In this document: positions 41,161 to 54,600 of the stretch, piece after piece | Layout: the number at the start of each line of letters is the position of its first letter | Position numbering within the stretch: position 1 is the stretch's first letter | Assembly (NCBI GenBank): GCA_038503035.1 | Contig: JAVSML010000040.1 | Coordinates: 186,001-250,000 of the forward strand | Length of the DNA: 64,000 bases | Direction of reading: 5' to 3' | Origin: Crocodylus rhombifer | Lineage: Eukaryota > Chordata > Crocodylia > Crocodylidae | Position numbers and translations under genes: made by a program | Notes under the pieces: generated by a model | Databases searched by the model: none | What the model saw: only the letters and a program-made list of their open reading frames with translations | Told to the model about the DNA's origin: nothing

Positions 41161-44144
41161 TAACCTAAAATGCTTTATTCTGATAATACATCCATCCAGG
41201 GTTATCTTAGATTGGGATCCACCATTTTTAAAACGCTCTGTATGCAATGAATGTCTGTTTGGTTATGGCTGCAGAGTGCTTTCTGTGAGCTTATTACACG
41301 TTAAGTTTAATTTCTATACCTAACCTTAAAGACTAGTACCGTGGAAGCTGAGGGGCCCTTATATTCCTGGGACTAAGGGCTCTTAAGTTGCTTTGCACAG
41401 AGGCAGATGGAATTCAGCAGCTCTCAAAAGGTTTTTAACAGAAAAAGCATCTGAGGTGTCTGGGGAACTACCAGCTTTCTGTTTTGTTTAGTTTTAAATT
41501 GGTTTTGGTCCAATTTAGATGGAGGCAAATTTGAGGGGGGTGGGGGGAAAGAAACTTAAGTTTTGATCAGTTGAACTCCTTTTATTTTTTTGGTTTCTAA
41601 GGCTGGAGCTGCAAATATGGAATAAAGCCACCTTTCAACCACCATCTTCTGAGATATGGAGACCATGCCTCATGATATGCATAATACACAATATTGCTCT
41701 CTCCCTAATGAGCATGTTTTTTTATATTTTTTTTTCAAGTTCTCTTTAGCTCAGGAATCTTTTAAAGGAAAGAGAAAATGTGTCTTAACAAGTTCACATT
41801 AAGTCCCGGTGAAAAATACACCCCTGGCAGGTCTGAAGACTTCTAGTCACCTGTGGAAGAACAGTGCAAGTGGTATGGTTATGCAGATTCCCTCTAAATC
41901 AAGCTGAGCTAGTCTCTTCTGTGATCCTACTTTCATTCTCAGTTGAGTCTTGTTTAATAAAATATATGTGGGTACATAGATATTTAGGCCACAGTCTCTA
42001 AAGGCCTCTGGCCAAGAGAGTGGGAAACTGAACATGCTTCTGATGTCTGCCTAAAGGCTTATTAGTGCTATGTCTGTCTAATTCCTCAGTGATTCTGGGC
42101 TGGTTTGGGTGTTATGGTGCCCAATGCTTTCTCAAGAGAGCTATATCAAACTGGGTGGGATTGCCTGATAATTGTAGACATGAAATTTGTACACCCGGCT
42201 TGCTGCTAGTTTTTTAAGGTGTTTGCTTTTCTCCAGAGCATGCTCTAGCAGTCCCTCTTTGAAGCAAGTTTTAACCAGAAATGACCTTGCTCTTTCAGTC
42301 TTGAGTACAGCTATTGGACCTGCAGCCAGCAGCGAAGAGAATCAAAACTGTAGGGAGCTTTGTTCCTGGGCTTTTTCTTCTTTTTTGTTTTCTTTTATTT
42401 GGAACACTTAGAATCTGCCAGTTCCTTGTAAGAAATGTCAGAATGACCTGAACTGCTACCAGCCTGCCGAATATCTCCTAGCAGCTGACCCGCCACTCAT
42501 CTACTGCAGACTGGATGAATGAAGCACTCTGAAACAACAATATACCGCCCTATAACAACACTGTATAAAATGGTATTAAAATGAAATGAATACAATTAAG
42601 ATAATAGTGATCCAACTTGGATAAGTTACTGACTGTCCTAATGAGGATTTAAATCCACCCTCTCTCATTGGCTGTTGATAGGGGGGCTGGTCAAGGACAA
42701 GGGGTAACTGACTGGGCTATATTTTATTAATTTATTTGTTCATAATTAAGTTATTTTAGGAGATTATTCTAGAATGTTTGGTTTTGATTGGAGAATTCTG
42801 CTTAAGTTTTTTGTATATGTTGTTGTTTGGATGTCCATTTATAACACCTATCTATGTAGCTAGAATAATGGGGAGCCTCTATATAAACTGGAATAAATAA
42901 GTCCTCCCTTATAACGAAATATAGTCTGCTCTTCAGAAAAGAAAGCAAGAGCTGAGTATCCACTGAAAACTTGTCTTATTTCTGTTAAATATCTTCACAT
43001 TACAAATAATGTGTTCCTTCTGTGCAGTAGGAAAATGGGACTTTCAGATCAGATTGTCTATCACCAGATTAATTTTGTTCTTTGGATTTTTGTTCTCCTT
43101 TTACATCTGAAAGGAGTAATATATGGCAGTAAAGTAACAGATTGAGTCTGTTTTTAATATGAGGGAACTGGCAAAATAACATTCTTAATATTTCTATAAA
43201 ACTATGCTTCAGTTAACTGCATGACAATATATCATGCCTCTGTCACATTTTTACCAGGTGTACATGTATTAACCCCCGCCCCCGGTAACAGAGTAGTTCA
43301 GAAATGTTTACTTCTTTTATTTAAAAAAAAAGAAGGGGGGGCATTCCTTCATTACAAATGTTTTCAGTGTCTAATTATTCCTATTGTATTTAGTATTGGT
43401 TGAGGGCTTACTAAAGAATAGAGAGAATGCTGTGATTTTTATTTTCATTAAAATTCCACAGTTATTACATCTCCGCATAGTCTTGTAGGCTCTCATCAAC
43501 ATTACAATTAGTTTAATACTGAATACTTTAATGTTTTATTAAGATACTAATAACTATTAGATGGTCGCTAGCACAGGCTTATTAAATTAAGTATGAGGTC
43601 ATGAGTGAGCCGTGCTGTTATGGATACTGTCATGCCTCAGGTGTGTCGGGGAGCATGAAGTCTTTCAACAAATGGAAATGAAGGAGATTGGAAGGTTCAG
43701 TTTTGATCAGGTGCTGCTTTTCCATGAGTGCAGCTCTATTGAATGACAGCTGTCTGCTTTTTACCTTGAGAAGTATAGTTTAGGCTACCTGCAAATCCGT
43801 TAGATGGCCATGCTTACAGGTGGGAAGCAAAATTCCAAATCTGAATGCCTCTGAAATTTTAGGAAGTTCAAATCTAGACTTCTGAGCCAGCTGTTGCTCC
43901 ACAATGATCTTAACCTAAAGCCCAGGTCCAAACATTTTGGTCCTGCCTCCATACATTGCAGGTTGGGCCCAAATATCTGAAGGAAGATAAGTTTTGTAAA
44001 ACAGATGTTTCCGTATAGGAAACACATTCATGGGTCCTCTTAATAAAACAAAAGAGGTTGGTCCTGCAAAATATACCTGAAAAGTGTTCCCTAACGTCCT
44101 CTGTTAATATAAAAAAGAGGCTCATCCCCATAAGCGGGACAGAG
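41161..44144. other. No gene; possible decayed LTR at 42600-42990
   Basis: AT-rich. Around 42880 there is CTCTATATAAACTGG followed by AATAAATAAG, a TATA plus polyadenylation-signal pair that could belong to a solo LTR, but I cannot define its ends. Nothing else recognised. Confidence 0.4.
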
Positions 44145-44510
44145 CCATTCCTTGGGGACAACTAGTGACCACATGTATTTGTGCCACTGCTAGTTGTCCC
44201 CAGGGAACACCTCTGCATATGTGCCCCAGCAGTGGCAATCTGGGCATGTGGAGTCTGATTGGCAGCCAAAGTGTGGCTTTGGCCACCCACATTCTCGTTT
44301 CGAGTGGCACATACTGCTACCACGTGTGGTACCCCGCTTTCTTCTGGTACGGGTTTTTTCATGCTAGGATCTCAAAAAAACCCACCGCACTTCAAATTAG
44401 CAGTGTGGCAAATGCCTGTATATGCAACGCATGTGTTTTGTGGCATGACAAACCATACCTACGTGCTCTTGGGGATGTGCCGAAGAATTCCATTCTTCAG
44501 GTAAAAAACT
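44145..44510. repeat. Unclassified hairpin-bearing repeat, relative of 3611-4100
   Basis: Begins with hairpin arms GGGGACAACTAGTG / CACTGCTAGTTGTCCCC (44153-44203), has an internal foldback GGGTTTTTTC... GAAAAAACCC-like (about 44349-44385), and the GTGGCAAATGCCTGTATATG region recalls 3985-4030. Two long overlapping plus-strand frames (44165-44512, 44259-44504) show no known motif. Confidence 0.45.
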
Positions 44511-47084
44511 AACAATGATTCAAAAACAGTTTGAGGCTTACATGGCTAGTATCTAGAAATTGTATTGCGTGCTAAATTTAAGCAACAGCTTTGAGGTGCA
44601 TCATTATGAATATGCATGTTCTGTTCTATTTAAATGGATAATTAGGAACCAAATGAAGCATCAAGTGGTTTTTTTTCGGTCTCGGGTAGTAGTAGTAGTA
44701 CTACAATTTCAGCTTACATTTTCAGAGACTGACTTACATCCTAGGTCATAAAATCTGGTAGAATCTATGGGACTGTATTTCTAGCCAGATGGAAAAAAAA
44801 TCCAGTAAGAAATTATTTCATTCACCTGTCATAACTGAAAGCTGTGTGCTGCAGTATGCATTCATTGAAAACTGAATCTGAGTCAGCACCTCACAGGACT
44901 GTGCTCTTTACTAGCAAAAATGTGTTGCTAATTTGAGTTTCAGACTGTTGATAATATTGTCAAAGAACAAATTAACTGGTATTACCAGTCTTGTCTGTTA
45001 AATCTGTATTTCAACCCCTACTTTGTGTATATTTTAATGGCCCAGAACCAACTAATTACGTATCTAAATGTGATTCCTTCGTTTTCTTTGGCAACAGACC
45101 TTCATCTGTCATCATTTTTAATCTATCTACTGAAGGAACTGATAGATACTGCCATACTTGAGCAACAAAGGATACCATCTCAGACTGCTCTGAACTTGAG
45201 TTTAAACAAATGCTGTTTTATGTTGTGGCTAAGAACAGTCCTTTTTATTTTATCTCTGAATACTTTACTTCTTTCTTGCACACATTTTCTAGTATTTAAC
45301 CAGTACTTATCTGTCTGCTTTCTTCATGATAGACTATTACTTCTCTTTCAGAGCCTATCATATAAACATATATTAAAATTTTAAACTTTGTGTTATTTGC
45401 CCAAAGATTTTTAGGGCTTCTTAGGCCAAGCTACAGTTCATAGTCTGGTCCAATATATTTTGTATTTAAATATGTGTTAAATATACATTTAAAAATGTTT
45501 TGATAAAACAGGTAGGTTAGAGTGATGAATACTTTGGACAGCATTAGCACCAAGGCACCCACAATTGTTCTGGGTTCTACAACAATAAAAGAGGCAGAGA
45601 AGTCCTTGCCTTTCTCCCAAAAGTGCTTAAAATCCTCATAATTGTGGCAGACAAAGAATGCCATGGGAGATGGGTACAAAGATGAGAAAGTGACATTAAG
45701 TCTTGTAGTGGGTCACTGGCAGAAACGACTTGAATCCAAGTTTCCTAATGTTGAAGCCGGTGTCTACATACATCTACAACCAGACTGCATTATACTAATT
45801 TAGGATTAAACATCTTCATTTTATAGATTGGCCCTCCGAGCTACAGACTGAAGAGGAGAAGTGGCCAAGAGTAGAGAGGGGCTTTAAAAAAAATAAAAAT
45901 ATAAAGGACTAGTAATATTCCTCCTTCTAACAGGTTCCTTCCCTGCTACATAATAGACACTAGCATAGCTGTCAGTCATGAAGCCGCAGTGAACAAGTTT
46001 GCAGGCTTTTTTTTTCTGATCACAGCAAATGGCATGCAAAAAAGTTTAGTCTCTGGTGTGCTCCATTCAAATTAAAAAGAAAAGGAAAAAAATCCTATCT
46101 TGGCAGTCTTAACTTTTACATTAACATGTAATATTGGGTATATCCACAGGCAGCTGCCTGAGTACTATTTAAACTGGATGCTGAACTAGGTGCAGACACT
46201 GACAGGCAGTAGTTAAGCTGCTCTTATCTTTTTTTCCCCATGTCACTGATAATGATACTGTAATTCTCTGCAAACTGTGGTCCTTTGGCTATGTTTTGAC
46301 AGCATGGTTGTTATTCCAGTGGTCTGTGTTATTCTCTGACTCTGTCATTTCTGCCAGAGATTTTTTTTTCCTGTTAAATTTCTATTTGGAGATCCTTAAA
46401 AGCCCTTGTAGTTTTTAACACTTATTTTTACCATTACCCATATACATACTTTTAAAGCATGCATGATGACAGCTCTGATGAAGTTATTGACCCTTTGGTC
46501 ACCCACACTAGCTAAGGATAATGATATTCTATGTATAGTATACACCAGTCAAGCTCAACTTTTGGAGGGGTGGGCTAGGTGCTTGAGACCTGGCTTCACC
46601 ATGGGCCATCACTTCCCTCTGGTAAGAGAAGACAGGGGTGATGGAGGTGAGTACCAATGTCAGAGGGAGGGGAAGGAGAGAGGGGAGAAGGGGAAACCTC
46701 TGTTTAAAAAGTGTTTGCCTAGGGGAGTGGGGGCGAGAGAAGGGGAGGGAGAGAGTAAGTAATGTCCCATCATAGGGGAAGGGAAAGAAAGAAAGCAGGG
46801 GGACTGCGGAGGGGGTTCAGTGGCATGGCACAGGGCAGGGAAGAGGATGTGCCAGACCGAGCTTCTTGCCATTTATACCACCCCCACCACATACACACTC
46901 ACATGCTGTGGGACTAATCTAGTCACTTCAAGGGCTGATTCTAGCCTGTAGGCCATAAATTGACCACCACAGGTACAGAAACCTGAAGGTGTCAGTGCTG
47001 CAAAGTGGTAAAGTAAAGGATGTTTATGATTGTGCAAGGAGCCAGTGCACTTTACAGGATCCCTGAAACTGGTACTTGATTTGA
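44511..47084. other. No gene recognised
   Basis: AT-rich sequence with a short AGT run at 44685-44700 and a G/A-rich patch at 46630-46830 that yields shadow frames. CAGTCAAGCTCAACTTTTGG at 46546 may be a decayed hAT end. Confidence 0.45.
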
Positions 47085-47330
47085 GTTTTGAAAGTTCATG
47101 GGTTTCTTGATTTACTGTCATATGGGCCAAGTCCTAATGTACTTGCTTTTAAGGTGCATGAGGACATCTCCAGATTCAAACAGATGGGTTTTCTGGACTG
47201 CATGGGAGCCATCAATGGGACCCACAGATATGCCTATTTTGTGCCCCTCTCACTGTGCCTCAGGTTACATAAACTGTAAGGGGTTCATTTATATTTCAGG
47301 CAGCACTGTGTGTTTGTCTGCTCAATGAGG
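47085..47330 (+). pseudogene. PIF/Harbinger (HARBI1-type) transposase fragment
   Basis: The plus strand reads QMGFLDCMGAINGTH at 47182-47226, then after a +1 frameshift MPILCPSHCASGYINCKGFIYI to about 47300. This follows the HARBI1/PIF DDE block, F(P)xCxGAIDGTHIPI...P.....YINRKGF. The catalytic Asp of GAIDGTH is Asn here. Only about 70 codons are visible and the rest of the 350-400 residue transposase cannot be read. The nuclease is therefore doubly dead. Its usual partner, a SANT/Myb-like protein, is recognisable nearby on the other strand. Assignment is by eye from motif order, so moderate confidence. Confidence 0.65.
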
Positions 47331-47530
47331 GTCTTGTCCAAACTGTCTTTATCTTGTGCATGCTGGGTCTGGGTCAGAGTAGCCAGGCATAGCTGGGGAA
47401 TAAGTCCATGGAGCAAGCATTCTTCTGTTCCTACATGGCCGTTTCAGTAGCAGGCAGTGGAGAGGTGAGTCCATTGTTGTTTTCATCGTTGACATCATCG
47501 TGCTGTACTGGGCCCATGACTGTTCAGTGC

Positions 47531-47771
47531 ATGGTGTGGCAGGGAGTAATGTTGTAGTCTGCCTCAAGTATCCTCAACATCTTGCATTAGGGCACCATGG
47601 TCCTTGTGGCAGCTGAGACCTAGTTGGTGTCTCTTTCCTGAAAATAAAGGCATTTGATTTTAGTACAGGTCTGCAGCCAGTTCCCCTGAACCACCAGGCT
47701 GTCCTTTGTGTCCTTAGCAGTAGTGGCAATGGTTCTGTCCTTGCCCCAGATCACAGTGAAGTCCAGCACCT
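47531..47771 (-). pseudogene. SANT/Myb-like (MSANTD-type) partner of Harbinger transposase
   Basis: One minus-strand frame with two internal stops (TAG, TAA) reads VLDFTVIWGKDRTIA (helix 1 with the typical Trp), NWLQTCTKIKCLYFQERDTN (helix 3, compare the (R/Q)C(R/H)xKIKxLR pattern) and MLRILEADYNITPCHTM. The order and spacing follow the Myb/SANT-like domain of the second protein encoded by PIF/Harbinger elements, which binds DNA and carries the transposase to the nucleus. It lies 200 bases from the transposase fragment and is convergent with it. It is non-functional here. Confidence 0.6.
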
Positions 47772-48306
47772 TGCCATGACTTCAGTTTGAGGCCCACCTG
47801 TTGAGATCTGAGGAGGGTGTTCTCTGGTCTGGTTTGATTAAAAAAAAAATTAGGAGATCACTGGAGCGCTTGAGCAAACGTGGTGGTCTTTGTGAAATCT
47901 GAGGATGCCAATGGGTACTCAGGATGATGGTATGTGGGCCAGTTACCTGGGGGCTAGTATCACCCCCCTGGGTGATAGAGTTCTGGCAGGTGTCTAGTCT
48001 AGAACTGGGAGCAAGAAATCCTGGTATGTTCGACTGAAAATTGCTCATATTATCTTTTTGGAGCAGTCCAGTAGCTAAATATGTGTTACCTAATATGCCT
48101 GGAGATACTCCTTTGTGCAAGAATTTCTAAGTTTACCGTGATACAATCTTGTGTAGCATGGGCTTTACTGCTTGAATGCACCACCACTTGTTTCAGGTGC
48201 GTTTAACAAATACTAAGTGCGAATGTGTGACCTCATCTTAAATCTCAAGAATGGTCTGTAGAAATTAAAGACCCTATTTTAATAAATTTTCTCATATTGA
48301 ATAGGA
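47772..48306. other. No gene; possibly rest of the Harbinger element
   Basis: Continuation beyond the SANT-like start. A 112-codon minus-strand frame (47782-48120) shows no motif. An A9 run sits at about 47842. Confidence 0.4.
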
Positions 48307-48623
48307 CAGTCGTGCTTAACCTTTCAACCCTGCAGCCTGTGTTCCCTCCACCCAGTCCTGAATGTCTGGATCAGGCTCCATACTGCCGTAGTCTTCCACT
48401 GGCCCTGCACTGCCTCCACCCAGCCCTTTGGGCTGGAATTGACCCCATGTGCCCAGAGGAGGGCATGCCCCACAGGTCTGGAAATTTATCAGTAGGGGAG
48501 TGGCAATTAACGCTGCCAGCACTCTTTTGCTGCCAGTGTTTAGATACCTGGGGAGCCCTGCAGGCCAGATGATTGCTTAAGAAGGCCAGATCTGGACTAC
48601 AAGCTGGGGCTTGAGCACCCCTG
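48307..48623. mobile_element. hAT-type MITE with probable 8-bp target duplication
   Basis: The left terminus CAGTCGTGCTTAACCTTT and the right terminus GGCTTGAGCACCCCTG are inverted repeats of the hAT form CAGGGGTGCTCAA. Flanking octamers GAATAGGA and CAGTAGGA agree at 6 of 8 positions. 317 bp, no transposase. Confidence 0.7.
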
Positions 48624-51600
48624 CAGTAGGATATTACTCTGTTCAGTGAGAGTAAACTCAAAATAAAATACCACCCGGTGTGACATGGATATTAAAATCT
48701 GTTTTAAAACAGTCAAAGTCCTCAAAGCACTATTGTCGACAAAGTGGGCCTTGCGAGAGAAAGTAGTATTGTTAAAACCCCCATAGTGGGAACCCAGGCT
48801 GTTTCTTTTATAGAAATTGAACTGCCATACTATGATGGTAGTAATGTTTGAAACTGGGGTCTACCTTTGCTATGTTACAGGATAATCTTGCTTAGTTTAC
48901 CAGGTGTTAGGTTGTAGCCCATTGTAAAAGTACTCCATGAAACAACACCAAAAATGTTCTTAACAGAGTGGCTTACTTAAAAACAGGACCACTAGGAATA
49001 AAACAAGGAAGACTCCCCTGTGTTTTGGAAAAGAGACTTGATTTTGTGTAAGAGATTGTCTTGGTGTCCAGGATGAAGGTGTCCCTGTAAAAAAAAATAA
49101 CCCCAATCAGGTCAAGTTATGAGCCTCTCAGGAACTGCAGTTTCATCAGGATCCATAGAAAAATTGGACTGATAGATTATCTGAGGATGCCCTGTGTTCT
49201 GGGCTTGCTCTGTCCACCAAAAGTGTGTCTGTTGATTGGACTGTACGTATGCCAACCTCAGAGTGACTGAGTACTTTCCAGTTAAGGGAGCATGGAGAAG
49301 AGAGTAGAGCAGGAGAACATAGGATCTGATGTCTGGTCTGTGAGGCTGAGTAACAGACAGAAGAGATAGAAGCAGCACTCGGGGGGTAGGGAGGCTGATT
49401 TATGATGGTGAGGAAAGAATAGGAGGAGAAGGCTCTTTAGGAGGCTTGTGGGGAATGGAGCAGAAAGTTGCAACAGAACCCAAGATTCCTGAGTCCTGTC
49501 ATTTCCTTCCCTGTCCAACAGACAACTATGCAACATGTTGGTAAGTTGTATTTCTCCATTCCCCCAAAATGGCAGGTCAATGTAGAGGAAAATGACCATT
49601 ACTATTACCTGTTACTTCACACACGCAAGTAGTAAAGAGCTTTATGGTGTGGCATAAAGATCTTGACATTCCTTATCATCTATGTGGTATCAGTGGTTCA
49701 ATAGGACTTTTTTGAAAGTTTCATCTTTAAAAACATGTGAAATGAGATGAAAACAAACAAACTGCATCAAGGCTGCAAAGATAATCATTCAAAAGTTAGG
49801 AAATCCTAGCCTATAGATTAAGTTACAGTCTACATACTAATTCCATGGGCCCTTGTTTTAGGGCTTTGTCATAGCTTACCTGAAATCAGGACCACTACAG
49901 CTCAGCCAGACCAGAGAGCCTGGGGAAGTACATTTTCATGGGGTTTTTTGGTATTGCTGAAATTGAGCCTTCCAACAGAAAGACCATGTGGTTGGGAGAA
50001 GCAGGTTTCCCCAGCTTCATGGTCTCTTTGCACTTAAGCTGCTCAGAGCAGTTGCTCTCGAGGTGGGGAGGAGAAGGGGATGGACTACTAGAGTTTTGGA
50101 AGGTGGGAATGGGTACAGCAGCTGGGAGCTGTGCATCCTGGGATGCTGGAGGAATATAAGTAAAATATTTTATCTCCCCTGACTGTTCAAATAATACCCT
50201 GGAATGGCATGGGTAAAACATTTCTGTGATAAACCTCCTTTTGAATGGCTTATCTTTAAAATATTTAGATAGTATTTATGACAGTTTAACACCCTTTAAT
50301 GAGTGATTGCTCTTGTTTTAATTGCTTTTATGCCAGTTATAAAGTAATCTGTGAGAGAGCCATTCTTTGGTGTACAGAATACTCTAGGGATGGATTAGGG
50401 CCATGTAATAAAGCAGGAGGTCATCTGTAAGACCCCGGCCAGCTTTGCTGGAGATGTTGGAAGCACATAGGGAATGATGCAGAAAGCAAGCAGATGATTT
50501 TTATTATTAAGGGAGCTGACTGCCATGTTAGAGAACTTGCTTCTATCCCTGTGCACCACAGGATTCTTGTGCTGTGCTTAGCAGTTAATATAAATCAATA
50601 TTTTCTGTTGTCTGTACCTTGTTTTCTAGGTACCCAGGTTGAGGCTGCTAGGCTCTGAGCACTCAGCTGAAGTTCTGCTCTGTGCATATACAATGTGAGG
50701 CACTTAAACTATACTAGGTTCTAGGTATGTCGAATTGGTTATGCAAAAGCGGTGGCTACTTTTGAACTTTAATCTCTTGTAAACTTGAACAATTGGGAAA
50801 ATGACACCCTTCATCTCATATGGGCATTCTGAAGACAAAAATCCTTCATGTTTGTCATTCATATTTTAGAGTCAAGAGCCCTCTGGACAAGCCCATCAGA
50901 AAATTAATATTCTGCATTCAGAGCTGGGTTTGGATGGTGTGTAGTAAATAATGCCTGGGCTACATGTTGGTTGATGAGATTTAAAATGAATTATGAATAG
51001 CAACTCAACCAAGGAGCACCTTTTATCCTTTGCTCTAGCAAAGGCAGGAGCTATAGGTAAAAGTTGCATGTGATCATGTAATTAAAAACTGTCTTATGAA
51101 AAAAGTGCGGTTGAATTAAGCTTGCACCTTTAATTCTGGCATGTTGTACTTGAGTACTTGACTGTTGCAACCTGACTGTTCTTCAATATAGGTTTATTTT
51201 GACTGTAATAATAGTCTATAATGCTTCCTATTGCTATGCTTTTAACCACCTGTACCATATATAACTTATGCCTGTAACATGCCTGTAACATGTATTAATT
51301 ACTTAATGATTTATAAATCATTTGTAAATGGAACCTGAATAATTGTCATCTGAAAATCTTTCCGCATGTTTCTTTGAGAAAACGTCACAACGTCAGAAAA
51401 TTTTCAGTCCCAAGGACAGTATTTAATGTCTTTTATCCTCAAAATCCGGGCACTGTTGCATGTGGCATAATAATTGTAATCCATTTGAGGCACTTTTGGC
51501 ATCATTCATCTGAAGTGGTCAGAAGTCACTTCCAAGTCTCTTTGCTCATTTCCAGGTTCAGAAAAGTTCAGCCCATGGGAATGAATTTCCTGACCTCCTT

Positions 51601-54484
51601 GCCGCTAATAGCTCTACGCCCACTCGAAGTCACATCCAACCAATCAATGATTAGACAGAACCTTCTGAAATTAGCTGGACGGCCTTAAAATAGTTGTCTT
51701 ATTTACACAGAAAATAGAAGTGACACACAGTTTTTCCTTTCCTTTCCTTTCTCAAGATATGCTGAATGTCATCTGTGAGTCTCTCAGTTTGGCTAGTTTT
51801 GAAATCCCAAGCTGAGGAGCTAGACCTGCAGTATCTTAAACCATGCCTAGCTAAGCTTTCCAAGCTGGCACTTCATTAATTACCATATAGAAATACTGAG
51901 TATCTTGCGATGCAAGGAATCAGAATATCCCAGTGAAAACAGCAGTCGGATTCAGTGCTAGGATTTATTTCTTTTTAATATAAAATACTTTCCCACCACT
52001 GCATTCCGTTTGAATAAAGCCTTCCTTCAAGTCTGTGCTCTGTAATTTATGTCTCAGCTTCTGTAATGTTAGCAAGATATTAATATATGCATGAAGAGCA
52101 GCAGTCAGTGTAATTACAGTGGCAAAGTGATAAACGCATAGCCATTTTGCCTGGTAATATTATGTATTTAACAGGTTTATTTGTTCAACAGTTCTGGTTT
52201 AATTATATTTTGCCATTTGGGATTTTTAGACATATAACAATCATAGCTCTTCTATGAATATTATTTTAAGAAGTGTGCATGAATTATTAAAAATGTATGT
52301 ATGTGTTTATTTATCTAAGCTCATTTTTCCAACCAGAAAAAAGTTTGATTATGCAGAATTTCTCTTTTTTCTAATGGTGCCAGGGTTTGCGTCGGTTAAG
52401 AGTTGAAAGATGTGAGCTCCTAGCGCTGTAGATACAGGGCAGATTCCTGGATGCAGGCTAGCTCTGACTGGCTCTTGAGCTATACTCTGTCATCCAGAAG
52501 TTGGAGGTAGGTGTCACCCCTCAAGGTCATGGCACCAGAGCATTCTTATGAGCTTACAAAAACAAATGAAACTAAATACACAAGCAATTTGTGTTGCAAT
52601 GGATAGATGGATACAAAGGGCCACTGTTAAAAATAACAGCTGAGCTTATTCCTTTTTGGACTCAACTGTGACAAAATTCTCTTTGAAATGCTTGTACTTT
52701 TCAACAGTCAAGATTTTGGTAAACCAGCTGGGAGTACAAGCTGCCGAATCTATAGAAAGATGTAATGAAAACAGTGCAAACTTTTTTTTTAAGACTTTAT
52801 TCAAACTGTTTATTTTCACTACTGTTTTGTGCTCAGATCACTATCTCCTGTCATATACTGGTGCACACAAATGAACATACAAGTCAAAATGCATCCATGT
52901 CTGTAAAACAGATATAGGGCCAATATAAACCTGTATTGCTTCATTGGTTGGACCGTTGATGTAAGGACTCTGTTCTGATTTTGCACATTATAAAGCCAGT
53001 TACCAGCTTTTTATGAGAATATTTGACATTTTTTTGTAAATCTATAGCTCCAGAGTCTTGTGTTTACAATGAATCCAATCTCAGCTTTCATCTGCTGGGG
53101 GCGGGCGTGGAAAGGGTAGCTTGAATGGATGAATCCTAATTGTTCAAAAACCCAGAATGCAAAATGCAGTAACCTCTAAACTGATCATTTAAAAAAAAAA
53201 AAAATCTTTTGGTGTTTTGCAATCCGACACATTTATTTTTGAGTGCTTGAGATGGGCAATACAGCGATCAATTCCTTCCAGCTGCTCTGGTAGCTTCTGT
53301 GCTGGGGAGTTCTTGGAAATTTGTTCCAAGCTCAGTGGAGTAGCTGCTTTCCTCCTCGCAAACTGATGGATGGGAAGGCTGGGAGCTTCAGCATGAAGAC
53401 GGTGTGGGTGGTGGGGGGTTGCTCACCAGAGCTTGAATCCTGGATGAACAGTCCACTCCAGCTCTAATTATAAAAACATTACAGTTCTAACAGTTGCCTG
53501 ACCATGAATTATTCTGACAATGTTTAACCTGGAGATAAGAAACCACTATCAACCTGTCACATTTTCCCCACTAACGAGTTCAGCATCAGTTTAAAAGGAA
53601 GTGCAACTCATGAAGCAATGGCTCTGTGTCATAAATTATAGGTATCCGGCATGCATTACATGGACAGGAACAGTAAAATAGCATGAGACTCTTTATTATA
53701 CATTCTGACAGTGACAGAAAAACACCACGCTGCAGTGTTTAATCTACCATAGCTTGTTTATTCCCTTTCACAACCATTCTGGTTTTGAAATGTTTGGTGC
53801 CGCATTTTGCTGCTATCTGCAATTAGCACAAGTATTTATTTAAAGTGTGGAGAAAGAGAAAGAGGTTGTCTTTGATAAAAAAAAAGCATTGGACTCTAAT
53901 CACCCAGACAGTGAAAAGCAGTGCTGTCACCAAAGGCCTAGTCTTATTTATTCCTTTTTTGAAAGTGTTACTTTAGGTGAATTTCTTGTTTTGTCTGTAA
54001 TGAGGTACAGAATTGCTTCTGGAAGCAAAACCTTGTAACTGGACCTGTTGTATGGATTACTCAACAATGGATGTTCTTGGAAAACACGCTGGAGCAATAT
54101 CTTACTGTGATGATAAAATAAAAGAGAAGCAGGACATTCAAAAGGGAGAGCTAATCTCCTAGATTAGTAGGAAGGCATTTGGTTTAGTGGCTATATCAGG
54201 GGAAGGAGAAAAGGTTCTTACAATCTATTCCCAGTTTTGTCATTGGCTTGGGCAAGTTGTTCATGCCTCTGTGTCCTCATTTTGTAATTGTGGTAGGGGA
54301 ATACTTGTACAGCTGCCTCACAACTACACACCCTTCTTGTTGCTGGGGGTGCGTAGAAAGGGACAGAAATTGGGGATTTTTTTTTCACTGCAGTTCTGAA
54401 CAGGGGACAACTGGAATCTCCTGCTCTTGAAGGCAAATGCTTCCAATATTTTTGAATACCACACCAACTGTAGAGGCTTCCTTA
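48624..54484. other. Unique-looking AT-rich DNA, no gene
   Basis: No repeat family or exon recognised. 51960-52330 has dense TAAT/ATTA and CATGAATTATT motifs with little simple repeat and looks like the type of sequence often conserved as vertebrate enhancers. That is only an impression. A small direct duplication, TGCCTGTAACA twice, is at 51270-51293, and an A14 run is at about 53191. Confidence 0.45.
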
Positions 54485-54600
54485 GCCTGACGAAGGGTTT
54501 TTAAACCCAAAAGCTTGCTAACATTTTTTTTTCCAACTATTAAGTTGGTCTAATAAAAGATATCAATTCACCCAAAGAACCTTGTCCTCTAATGTTTTTA
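54485..54600 (+). mobile_element. Penelope-like element 3' tail remnant
   Basis: CCTGACGAAGGGTTTTTAAA, CCCAAAAGCTTGCTAAC, a T run, then TTGGTCTAATAAAAGATATC and CACCCAAAGAACCTTGTC. This is the best-preserved copy of the tail seen also at 22465 and 38565. Confidence 0.55.

Noticed and set aside
44165..44512. 115-codon plus-strand frame
   Set aside because: It lies within a hairpin-bearing repeat, overlaps a second open frame, and has no recognisable domain.
47782..48120. 112-codon minus-strand frame upstream of the SANT-like remnant
   Set aside because: It is in a different phase from the SANT-like frame and shows no motif.
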